Below are positions 1 through 6,077 of a stretch of 6,405 nucleotides of DNA, piece after piece. A program made the translations under genes and the position numbers. Numbering within the stretch: the first letter of the stretch is position 1; each line of letters begins with the position of its first letter. Under the pieces are notes generated by a model. It ran no database searches and was not told the DNA's origin. It saw only the letters and a list, made by a program, of their open reading frames with translations. The stretch is from Candidatus Yanofskybacteria bacterium RIFOXYD1_FULL_42_10 (GTDB lineage: Bacteria > Patescibacteriota > Minisyncoccia > 2-02-FULL-40-12 > GWA2-44-9), in NCBI GenBank assembly GCA_001795975.1, contig MGLG01000030.1, positions 1 through 6,405 on the forward strand. Direction: 5' to 3'.

Positions 1-636
1 AAAAAACCGGGAAATTTAGTGGAAAATATAAATTACATGGGGGGAGTTAAACTGACGAATTGGATAAAAAATGAATTTGTTTCACGAGATTGCGCGATAG
101 AACCGATGGCGTTAAGAAAAATTATTGATTATATCGGCAATGACAGTTATTCTTTGATTATTAATACGGATAAATTGGCCAATTATTTGTCCGGAGGCGC
201 GTCTTCGCAGGCAGGCGGAAATAAAATCTTAAAACCGGAAATTATTGATTTATTAATAACTCCGAAAACAGATCTTAATATTTTTGATTTAGTGGACGCG
301 ATCGCTTCCAAAAATAAAATTAAGGCTTTTGACATTCTTTACCGAGAGCTGAAAACCGGACGGAATGCCAATTATATTTTAACTATGATAATCTTTCAAT
401 TCAGGAATTTGCTGATGATAAAAGATTTAGCCTTGCGGTCCACCCCCCCTGATTTAATGGCGAAAAAATCCGGCTTGCATCCTTTTGTGGTTAAAAAAGC
501 GATGCGTGAATTAGGCAAATATGAAATGAGCGAGTTAAAATCTTTTTACGGAAAATTATTAAACGCAGATATTGCTTATAAGAACGGAAAAATTGCCATA
601 GACGATTCTTTGTTCGGTTTAGTTTTTTCCATATGA
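1..636 (+). CDS. holA: DNA polymerase III subunit delta (HolA), 3' part
   Basis: This is the C-terminal part of the clamp-loader delta subunit, which opens the beta sliding clamp during loading at primer-template junctions in the replisome. The reading frame is already open at base 1, so the gene starts upstream. The GTG at 19 and ATG at 37 are probably internal codons. About 211 residues are visible. The start of the visible part (LTNWIKNEF, then a segment ending in NTDKLANYL) fits the end of the AAA+ region and lid. The rest fits the helical collar domain, with the family-like pattern FDLVDAIASKNKIKAFDIL, then QFRNLLMIKDL, the GLHPFVVKKAMRELGKY segment, and a terminal helix with a DIAYKNGKI motif. 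The N-terminal nucleotide-binding-fold region is outside the window. The stop codon overlaps the start of the downstream glycosyltransferase. The call rests on recalled family patterns and is fairly secure. Confidence 0.88.
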   Translation, partial: KKPGNLVENINYMGGVKLTNWIKNEFVSRDCAIEPMALRKIIDYIGNDSYSLIINTDKLANYLSGGASSQAGGNKILKPEIIDLLITPKTDLNIFDLVDAIASKNKIKAFDILYRELKTGRNANYILTMIIFQFRNLLMIKDLALRSTPPDLMAKKSGLHPFVVKKAMRELGKYEMSELKSFYGKLLNADIAYKNGKIAIDDSLFGLVFSI

Positions 637-2192
637 AAGAATTTCTTCATTTGAGTCGCGCCAACGACTTAATAGATAAAAAAGACCGCAGAATATACAG
701 AATTTTTGAAATAATGCCGGGTCTTTTAGCTTGGCTGACTTTGTTGGCGGTTGTTGGCCTGTCATTTATTGCGCCGGTTTTTATGGCGATTTTTATAATA
801 ATTTTTGATATTTATTGGCTGGTTAAGACCATTTATCTTTCTTTGCACCTTAGAATTTCCTACAAAAGATTGCGGGCTAATTTAAAAATTAATTGGCTTG
901 AACGGCTTGACCGATTGTCGGTTCAAGAATATCGTCTCTCGTCTATAAAATCATGGCGCGATATTCACCATTTTATTTTCCTGCCCGTTTATAAAGAGGA
1001 ATATTCCATTATCGCTTCTTGCTTGGAAGCGTTGTTAAAAACAAATTACCCCAAATCTAAAATGACGGTGGCTATTTGTTATGAAGAAAGAGGGGGCGAT
1101 GAAACCGCTTCAGCTGTCAAAGAAATTGAAAAAAATTATAAAAAAGATTTTTTGGATTTGGTAAGCATCGCGCATCCGTCCGATCTTGCCGGTGAAATTC
1201 CCGGAAAGGGCTCCAATGCGGCTTATGCCGCTAAAATCGTTAAAGAAGAAATCATAGATCGGCTCGGTATGCCTTATGACCATATCTTAGTTTCTAATTT
1301 TGATATTGATACTGTGGTTTTTCCGGAGTATTTCGGAGTTCTTTCGTACACCTTCCTTACTTCAAAAGATCCGCTGAGAGCTTCTTATCAGCCGATTCCT
1401 TTGTATATAAATAATATTTGGGAAGCGCCGTCGTTTGCGCGGGTGGTGGCTTTTTCGGCAACTTTTTGGCATACCATCAAACAGGAAAAATCGGAGAATG
1501 CCACTTCGTTCTCCTCCCATTCCATGCCGTTCCAGGCGTTGGTTGATGTTGGTTTTTGGGAGAAAAATATGGTTTCCGAGGACTCGCGCATTTTTTGGCA
1601 ATGTTTTTTAAGATATGACGGCGATTATCGGGTAGTGCCTTTGTTTTATCCGGTTTCAATGGACGCCAATGTCGCTCCCACTACCTGGAATACTTTTAAA
1701 AATGTTTATAAACAGCAAAGACGATGGGGATACGGAGCCGAGAATATACCGTATTTTTTATTCGGATTTTTAAAAAACAAAGCGATACCCAGATTTAAAA
1801 AATTATTTTACGGCTTTACCATTATTGAAGGTTTTCATTCGTGGGCGACCAACGCGCTTATTATTTTTATTCTTGGATGGCTACCTTCGCTTGTCGGCGG
1901 TTCGGCGTTTAACAGAACGGTTTTGTCTTTTAATCTGCCGTATATTACGAGAATTATTATGTCGTTTGCAATGTTGGGGTTGATTTCCTCGGCGGTGCTA
2001 TCTATGCTCATTCTTCCGCCTCGGCCGCCCAAATTCGGCAAATTTAAATATTTGTGGATGATTCTCCAGTGGATTATTTTTCCGGCGGCAACGATAATTT
2101 TTGGAGTTTTTCCCGGCTTGGATGCCCAAACCCGCCTGATGCTCGGAAAATATATGGGTTTTTGGGTTACGCCTAAGTATCGGGATTTGTAA
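633..2192 (+). CDS. membrane-anchored family 2 glycosyltransferase
   Basis: A 519-residue processive-type GT2 enzyme, predicted to transfer a sugar from a nucleotide-sugar donor on the cytoplasmic face of the membrane. Two hydrophobic segments (about residues 28-47 and 47-70) precede a GT-A domain. That domain starts at FLPVYKEE (116-123) and carries GKGSNAAYAA (191-200), a DID metal-binding motif (224-226), a SED motif (315-317, probable catalytic base) and QQRRW (361-365, acceptor/product binding). Three more hydrophobic segments follow (about 402-423, 438-461, 471-496). The order D, DxD, ED, QxxRW with flanking membrane helices is that of cellulose/hyaluronan synthase-like enzymes. The polymer or lipid acceptor cannot be read from sequence. 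The ATG overlaps the holA stop as ATGA, with no Shine-Dalgarno motif upstream, suggesting translational coupling. No classical terminator follows. Confidence 0.9.
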   Translation: MKEFLHLSRANDLIDKKDRRIYRIFEIMPGLLAWLTLLAVVGLSFIAPVFMAIFIIIFDIYWLVKTIYLSLHLRISYKRLRANLKINWLERLDRLSVQEYRLSSIKSWRDIHHFIFLPVYKEEYSIIASCLEALLKTNYPKSKMTVAICYEERGGDETASAVKEIEKNYKKDFLDLVSIAHPSDLAGEIPGKGSNAAYAAKIVKEEIIDRLGMPYDHILVSNFDIDTVVFPEYFGVLSYTFLTSKDPLRASYQPIPLYINNIWEAPSFARVVAFSATFWHTIKQEKSENATSFSSHSMPFQALVDVGFWEKNMVSEDSRIFWQCFLRYDGDYRVVPLFYPVSMDANVAPTTWNTFKNVYKQQRRWGYGAENIPYFLFGFLKNKAIPRFKKLFYGFTIIEGFHSWATNALIIFILGWLPSLVGGSAFNRTVLSFNLPYITRIIMSFAMLGLISSAVLSMLILPPRPPKFGKFKYLWMILQWIIFPAATIIFGVFPGLDAQTRLMLGKYMGFWVTPKYRDL

Positions 2193-2260
2193 AAAACAAA
2201 AAAAACCATGCAAGATTACAGTTCTTTTGGTATTTACGAAATTTAAAAACCAAAGCGAAG

Positions 2261-2464
2261 GTTAGTCCCATATTTCAGACCCGCAGCAGGCAGGCTTGGT
2301 GTCCAGCCGAAGTTAAAACCTTGTCCCATGCAAAACTGTAGGCTCTCCGTCTTATGTGCTTTGTTTAATTAACAATATTTTAAACGAAGGCTGGACCTGC
2401 CGTCGCGAGGACTAATGGAGGCCGCCGCAGGAGCGGCCGGAATGGGCTGAAATATGGGACTAAC
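2261..2464. repeat. 204-bp nested inverted-repeat element between convergent genes
   Basis: GTTAGTCCCATATTTCAG at 2261-2278 is perfectly complementary to 2447-2464, giving 18-bp terminal inverted repeats. Inside them lies a second, nested set of pairings: 2289-2293 (GGCAG) with 2397-2401, 2301-2308 (GTCCAGCC) with 2389-2396, and 2313-2318 (TTAAAA) with 2378-2383, separated by a bulge and an internal loop. A further local hairpin, GGCCGC/GCGGCC, occupies 2420-2438. The element is more GC-rich than its flanks and holds no plausible ORF. It begins 68 bases after the glycosyltransferase stop and ends 7 bases before the recG stop. It could be a miniature inverted-repeat mobile element, a dispersed intergenic palindrome, a bidirectional transcription terminator or a structured RNA. 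No convincing target-site duplication flanks it: the neighbours are CGAAG on the left and CGAGT on the right. Confidence 0.8.
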
Positions 2465-2471
2465 CGAGTGA

Positions 2472-4658
2472 TTATTCAAAATGAGTTAACTTTTGAAAGT
2501 TGTCAAGCTTTTCGCGAAGAAGGGGGTTTTTTTTCAAATTTGGGTCTTCTTTCAGCAGAGAGCGCGCTTCAAAGCGGGCTTTTTTGATTAAATCCACATT
2601 GGCGAGCGAAGCCATGCCGAGGTCGGGCAAGCCTGATTGTTTTACGCCGAAAAATTCTCCCGGCCCTCGAATGGCCATATCTTTTTCCGCCAAAACAAAT
2701 CCGTCGTCGCATTCGACCAATGCCTTAAGGCGGGCATTTGTTGTTTTGTCGGCCGTTGAAGATAACAGAAGGCAATATGACTGATATTCATCGCGACCGA
2801 CCCGACCCCTGAATTGGTGAAGCTGGGCAAGACCGAATCTCTCGGCGCTTTCTATGACCATTACCGATGCGTTGGGTATATCAACGCCGACTTCAATAAC
2901 CGATGTGGAAACTAATATGTCGTATTTCAGGTTTTTAAAATCATCCATAATTTGATTTTTATCTTTTGGTTTCATCCGGCCGTGAAGCATCGCGATTTTA
3001 AGGTCAGGGAATATTGATTGAGATAATTTTTTATATTCTTCTTCCACGGCTTTTGCGTCTGCCCATGCTGTGTTTAATTTTAATTGTTTAGTTGTTGAGT
3101 TGGAGCTGATAGTTATTTCACCTTGTTCTATGCGGGGACAAACGATGAAAACTTGCCGCCCTTTTGCTACTTCTTGTTTTATAAATTCATAAGCAATTTT
3201 TATTTTTAACGGCGTAACGACGGAGGTGATGATTTTTTTTCGGTTTTTGGGCTTTTCTTTAATAATTGAAATGTCCAGATCGCCATAAATGGAAAGAGCG
3301 AGAGTGCGGGGGATAGGGGTGGCGGTCATGCTCAAGAGATGCGGAACGGATGCATCGGTTTCGCGAAGTAAAGCTTGGCGTTGCTTGATGCCGAAGCGAT
3401 GCTGTTCGTCAATTACGACCAGGGCGAGATTTTTGAAAAAAACATCTTTTTGGATGACGGCGTGGGTGCCGATAATGATATTAATTGCGCCACTGGAAAC
3501 TTCTCGTTTGAATTCTCCTTTTTTAATCTTTTGTCCGTTAATAAACGCTCCCGATCCGGTTAAAAGGCCGATATTGATATTGTTTCCGGAAATCAGATTC
3601 GATATTGTCTTAAAATGCTGTTTGGCCAAAACTTCGGTCGGCGCCAAAAAAATCGTTTGATAACCGGAGGATGCGGTTTGAACGGCGGCCATAAGGGCAA
3701 CGACTGTTTTGCCGCTGCCGACATCTCCTTCCAAAAGCCGGTTCATCGGATAGGATTTTTCAAGATCTTTGAATATTTCCCATGCAGATATTTTTTGGTC
3801 GGTTGTGAGCTCAAACGGCAAGCGGGATATAAAATTTTGTATTAATTCTTTATTAAATTTAATAGGAACAGATTTAAGTTGGTTTAGTTTTCTTCTTTCA
3901 ATAAGCGCTTTTAGCTGGAACAGCATCAAATCGTCAAAAGCAAGGCGCTCCTTGGCTGTTGCCGCATCGCCGAGATTTTTCGGAAAATGGATTGTTTTTA
4001 TCGCTTCGCTTATTTTCGGGAAATGATATTTTTCCGAAATGTGCGCCGGAAGATGATCCTCGGTTTTAAAATTATTCAAAATAGGCTGTATTAAAAATCG
4101 CAGATATTTTGAAGTAACGCCTTCTGTTTCGGGATAAACCGGCACCAAGCCGCCGGTGTGAATCAGATTTGATTTCGGTTCGTTGTAATTTATTATCGGT
4201 TGGCTTTCTTCTGATGCCGTCTCTTCTGTAAGCTCCGCGTTTTTGTTAAAAGAGAATATTTTTTCATACGACGGGTTGGACAAATAAAGGCCGTGTTTGT
4301 CCAAATGAATTTTTCCTGCCAAACTGACAAATGTTCCTTCGGTGAGCTGGTTGGCGACATAGGGCTGATTGAACCAGACCACTTTCAAGGCGCCGGTTTG
4401 GTCTTTGACTATGGCATTGATGACGGTCATCCGTCTCGGGAATATTCTCCGGGTGTCTATTTTGACGACTTCTCCCTGGATATTTATTTTCTCTCCCGGT
4501 TCGATGTCGGAAATTTGAGCAGTCTTGGTGTAGTCGTCGTAGCGGGCGGGAAAGTGCCAAAGGAGGTCTTTGACGGTTTTAATGCCAAGTCTGTTCAGCT
4601 TGGGCAGATTTCTCGGCCCCACATTCTTTAATTTTTCTATAGGAGTGAAAATATCCAT
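2472..4658 (-). CDS. recG: ATP-dependent DNA helicase RecG
   Basis: A complete 728-residue superfamily 2 helicase that remodels stalled replication forks and branched recombination intermediates. The N-terminal part (1-~130) has the typical PIEKLKNVGP opening and an OB-fold wedge domain. The helicase core shows Walker A GDVGSGKT (311-318), APTEVLAKQH (339-348), a DEQH box (417-420), TATPIPRT (445-452), TSVIEVGVDIP (585-595) and QFRGRVGR (615-622). It is followed by the RecG-type tail MAIRGPGEFFGVKQSGLPDL (661-680). Length is slightly above the usual roughly 690. Extra residues sit near 136-165 (acidic, polar) and 514-535 (Ser/Thr/Asn-rich), both probably surface loops. The ATG at 4658 gives a family-like N-terminus, although no Shine-Dalgarno motif precedes it. 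The stop lies 7 bases from the inverted-repeat element, facing the convergent glycosyltransferase gene. Confidence 0.97.
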   Translation of the reverse strand: MDIFTPIEKLKNVGPRNLPKLNRLGIKTVKDLLWHFPARYDDYTKTAQISDIEPGEKINIQGEVVKIDTRRIFPRRMTVINAIVKDQTGALKVVWFNQPYVANQLTEGTFVSLAGKIHLDKHGLYLSNPSYEKIFSFNKNAELTEETASEESQPIINYNEPKSNLIHTGGLVPVYPETEGVTSKYLRFLIQPILNNFKTEDHLPAHISEKYHFPKISEAIKTIHFPKNLGDAATAKERLAFDDLMLFQLKALIERRKLNQLKSVPIKFNKELIQNFISRLPFELTTDQKISAWEIFKDLEKSYPMNRLLEGDVGSGKTVVALMAAVQTASSGYQTIFLAPTEVLAKQHFKTISNLISGNNINIGLLTGSGAFINGQKIKKGEFKREVSSGAINIIIGTHAVIQKDVFFKNLALVVIDEQHRFGIKQRQALLRETDASVPHLLSMTATPIPRTLALSIYGDLDISIIKEKPKNRKKIITSVVTPLKIKIAYEFIKQEVAKGRQVFIVCPRIEQGEITISSNSTTKQLKLNTAWADAKAVEEEYKKLSQSIFPDLKIAMLHGRMKPKDKNQIMDDFKNLKYDILVSTSVIEVGVDIPNASVMVIESAERFGLAQLHQFRGRVGRDEYQSYCLLLSSTADKTTNARLKALVECDDGFVLAEKDMAIRGPGEFFGVKQSGLPDLGMASLANVDLIKKARFEARSLLKEDPNLKKNPLLREKLDNFQKLTHFE

Positions 4659-4667
4659 TTAACTAAT

Positions 4668-4685
4668 AACTAAAAAAAATTAGTT
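4668..4685 (-). promoter_or_regulatory. AU-rich hairpin in the recG leader
   Basis: On the minus strand, AACTAA (4680-4685) can pair with TTAGTT (4668-4673) around a six-T loop, ending 9 bases before the recG ATG. A second TTAGTT copy (4661-4666) could compete for the same arm. The space where a ribosome binding site would lie contains no AGGAGG-like sequence. The stem is only A/U-rich with one G-C pair, so a regulatory role is speculative. Confidence 0.3.
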
Positions 4686-4725
4686 TTTCACATTGCGCTG
4701 TTTCGGCTGTTTCGTGAAGTCAGTT

Positions 4726-4734
4726 AGTATACCA
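4726..4734 (-). promoter_or_regulatory. recG: extended -10 promoter for recG
   Basis: The minus strand reads TGGTATACT, matching an extended -10 (TGn plus TATACT, five of six bases to TATAAT). The -35 region is poor and lies in the T-rich flank of the upstream terminator. Transcription would start near 4719, giving a leader of about 60 bases before the recG ATG. Its position just beyond the terminator of the tRNA unit supports an independent recG transcript. Confidence 0.5.
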
Positions 4735-4744
4735 TTTTTTAGCA

Positions 4745-4780
4745 AAATCAAAAAACACCCCTTTCGGTGTTTTTTGATTT
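4745..4780 (-). terminator. intrinsic terminator of the tRNA-containing unit
   Basis: A perfect 15-bp stem (4745-4759 with 4766-4780) encloses a 6-base loop. The core is CACC/GGTG flanked by A6 and T6 runs, so minus-strand RNA has a GC hairpin core followed by U6. It lies 23 bases past the 3' end of tRNA-Arg and just before the recG promoter. The symmetric A and T runs would let it act on both strands, but no plus-strand gene needs it here. Confidence 0.85.
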
Positions 4781-4803
4781 GGTTAGTTCTTTTTTCTAAA
4801 GTG

Positions 4804-4875
4804 TCCCCTCGAGAGGAATCGAACCTCTATTGCAAGATCCGCAATCTCGCGTTCTATCCATTGAACTACGAGGGG
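4804..4875 (-). tRNA. tRNA-Arg (anticodon GCG)
   Basis: A full 72-base cloverleaf. The acceptor stem is CCCCTCG/CGAGGGG with A73; the D stem is GTTC/GAAC with loop AATGGATA (G18 G19 and A20, an arginine identity base). The anticodon stem is CGAGA/TCTTG with loop TTGCGGA, so U33 is followed by GCG and G37. The variable loop is CAAT, and the T arm is AGAGG/CCTCT with loop TTCGATT. C35 and A20 agree with an arginine tRNA reading CGC and CGU. CCA is not encoded (the bases after A73 are CAC), so it must be added by a nucleotidyltransferase. The mature 5' end is 5 bases after the stop codon of the 191-residue gene upstream. Confidence 0.95.
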
Positions 4876-4880
4876 TAAAA

Positions 4881-5456
4881 TTACATTCCCAACTTTTGGG
4901 CAAATAGGTCAATCAGTGAAACTTCATGCTCTTTTTCGGGGAGAAAATTGCTTAGCATTGCGCGCAATTCCATCGGGTTTTGGTTTTCAATGGAAATTTT
5001 TATATACGGCAGATACCATTTTTTTGATTCCAAACTTAATTCTTTAATATCTCCGAGCGCGTATTCTATCCAAAATGATTTTAATTCTTTATAAGAATAA
5101 GGCTGATTGTCAATGGAAATTCCCAATTCATTGATTGAAATTTGAGACATCTCCGATTTTTTATTTGTGTAAAGGATAAGCACCAAAGCGGACATTATCA
5201 TAAAAACGACCGTCAGAGTATTTTTGTGAAAAAAAATCATCGCGCCGGCTCCGGCAAAAAGTCCTGCGATTACCGTAAAGGCAAAATATTTTTTTTGGGA
5301 ATTATGATAAAACAGCGGCGCTTCCCAAAAAAATTCTCTTGGGAACGATGATTTATTCTCTGTACGCGCAGGCATAGTTAAAACCGGCCCGGCTTTAACG
5401 GGGGAGAGGGTCGGTTGTTCGGCGGATTTGTTTCTTAAATCAATTGTTCGCGGCAT
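4881..5456 (-). CDS. small two-span membrane protein, function unknown
   Basis: A 191-residue protein I cannot assign a function. A polar, Pro/Thr-rich N-terminal stretch (1-~40) leads to WEAPLFYHNSQKKYF (44-58). Two hydrophobic helices follow (about 57-75 and 79-97), forming a short hairpin in the membrane. A soluble C-terminal part (about 101-191) alternates strands and ends in an amphipathic helix; SYKELKSFWIEY and the later YLPYIKISIENQNPMELRAMLSNFLPE recall the shape of bacterial PH-like membrane-associated domains. I recall similar short proteins as conserved hypotheticals in Patescibacteria, but this is memory, not a search. The ATG is 11 bases after the encoded CCA of tRNA-Ser, with no Shine-Dalgarno motif. 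An internal ATG (residue 28) is an alternative start, also without one. The gene lies between two tRNAs and is probably co-transcribed with them. Confidence 0.8.
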   Translation of the reverse strand: MPRTIDLRNKSAEQPTLSPVKAGPVLTMPARTENKSSFPREFFWEAPLFYHNSQKKYFAFTVIAGLFAGAGAMIFFHKNTLTVVFMIMSALVLILYTNKKSEMSQISINELGISIDNQPYSYKELKSFWIEYALGDIKELSLESKKWYLPYIKISIENQNPMELRAMLSNFLPEKEHEVSLIDLFAQKLGM

Positions 5457-5467
5457 AAAAATGTTGA

Positions 5468-5555
5468 TGGCGGAGGGTAGAGGACTCGAACCTCTAAGCC
5501 CCTTTCGGAGCCCCAGTTTTCAAGACTGGTGCCTTACCATTCGGCGCAACCCTCC
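5468..5555 (-). tRNA. tRNA-Ser (anticodon TGA)
   Basis: An 88-base class II tRNA. The acceptor stem is GGAGGGT/ACCCTCC with G73 and an encoded CCA (plus-strand TGG at 5468-5470). The D stem is GCC/GGC. The anticodon arm is CCAGT/ACTGG with loop CTTGAAA, anticodon TGA, reading UCA and probably other UCN codons. The long variable arm has a GCTCC/GGGGC stem with a GAAA loop, as expected for serine. The T arm is AGAGG/CCTCT with loop TTCGAGT. The mature 5' end is 9 bases past the stop codon of the 141-residue gene, and its 3' end is 11 bases before the next start codon. Confidence 0.96.
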
Positions 5556-5564
5556 TTTGTCAGA

Positions 5565-5990
5565 TTACTTTTTAACCGTCTTTTCTCTTCGGTAGGCGTT
5601 TATGCTTTTTGAAATTTCGCTCAAAAGAAACGCGACCAAAACCTCATAGCTTAAAAATCTTATTTGCGGTGAAACTTCCAAATTAGCAAATGAACCGATT
5701 AACGACATCGCCAACAAGGAAATCCACCAAATATAAACCATTAATTCGCCCGGTCTTATATTGAGCTTGGTGCCGATCCATCGGGATGTTTCTTTGTGTA
5801 CGACATAAACGCCGAGAAGTATGAGATAACTGGTAATCATTGTTTCCGGGAGTTCAAACGCCGGTTTGATAAAATCAATCCAACTAAGCGCAAGTAAAAT
5901 GGCCGTCCAAATAAGCAGAAAATGGAAAAGAAGATCCTTTACCGAGGATAATTCAATTCTATAGCGTTTTGCCGTATTTTGATTATCCAT
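5565..5990 (-). CDS. small multi-pass membrane protein, function unknown
   Basis: A 141-residue protein with no family I recognise. After a polar N-terminus (1-17) there are four probable membrane segments: about 18-40, 49-66, 80-102 and 112-128. The ends are basic (RYRIE near the start, NAYRREKTVKK at the C-terminus), and HKETSRWIGTKLNIRPGE forms the connecting loop between helices 2 and 3. By the positive-inside rule the C-terminus is likely cytoplasmic. No catalytic motif is visible. The ATG begins only 6 bases after a TATAAT -10 element, so its mRNA probably has no 5' leader. It is the first gene of the tRNA-containing unit, ending 9 bases before tRNA-Ser. It is too hydrophobic and structured to be a chance frame, and the promoter supports it. 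Confidence 0.8.
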   Translation of the reverse strand: MDNQNTAKRYRIELSSVKDLLFHFLLIWTAILLALSWIDFIKPAFELPETMITSYLILLGVYVVHKETSRWIGTKLNIRPGELMVYIWWISLLAMSLIGSFANLEVSPQIRFLSYEVLVAFLLSEISKSINAYRREKTVKK

Positions 5991-5996
5991 ATCTTA

Positions 5997-6024
5997 ATTA
6001 TAGCATAAATTTTCATTTTTTCCA
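5997..6024 (-). promoter_or_regulatory. extended -10 promoter for the membrane protein / tRNA unit
   Basis: The minus strand carries TGC TATAAT, a perfect -10 hexamer (5997-6002) with the TGn extension. A -35-like TGGAAA (6019-6024, four of six bases to TTGACA) lies 16 bases upstream. The expected start point, 6-7 bases past the -10, falls on or next to the A of the ATG at 5990, predicting a leaderless transcript. This is the best promoter match in the window. Confidence 0.75.
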
Positions 6025-6039
6025 GTCTGTTCGAATTTT

Positions 6040-6070
6040 AAAAAAACAAAAAGAGCATATTTCTACGCTC
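6040..6070 (-). terminator. intrinsic terminator of the gene at the right edge
   Basis: Minus-strand RNA forms GAGCGTA/TATGCTC (7 bp with one G-U pair, 6053-6070) around a GAAA tetraloop, followed by TTTTTGTTTTTTT (6040-6052). It lies 7 bases after the stop codon of the right-edge gene and upstream of the promoter for the next minus-strand gene, so it separates the two units. Confidence 0.88.
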
Positions 6071-6077
6071 CTATTTT

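Noticed and set aside
1362..2213. Several minus-strand open frames across the glycosyltransferase gene.
   Set aside because: They are antisense shadows with low-complexity, Arg/Pro-rich translations and no start signals, while the sense frame has all GT2 motifs.
2226..2256. Possible terminator for the glycosyltransferase gene (TTTGGT/ACCAAA arms).
   Set aside because: The stem is only 6 bp with a loop of about 17 bases and no T run follows; it is too weak to annotate.
2256..2470. Target-site duplication around the inverted-repeat element.
   Set aside because: Flanks CGAAG and CGAGT share only a partial match, so insertion by transposition is not demonstrated.
3289..4631. Plus-strand open frames across recG (up to 123 codons).
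   Set aside because: They lie entirely opposite a complete RecG with intact helicase motifs and show no recognisable protein features.
4888..4900. CCCAA/TTGGG hairpin near the end of the 191-aa gene as a terminator.
   Set aside because: It is a 5-bp stem inside the coding region, without a following U run.
4876..4935. Separate promoter for tRNA-Arg: TTGACC with a TGTAAT-like hexamer inside the end of the 191-aa gene.
   Set aside because: The spacing is about 21 bases and the -10 match is poor, so co-transcription is the simpler reading.
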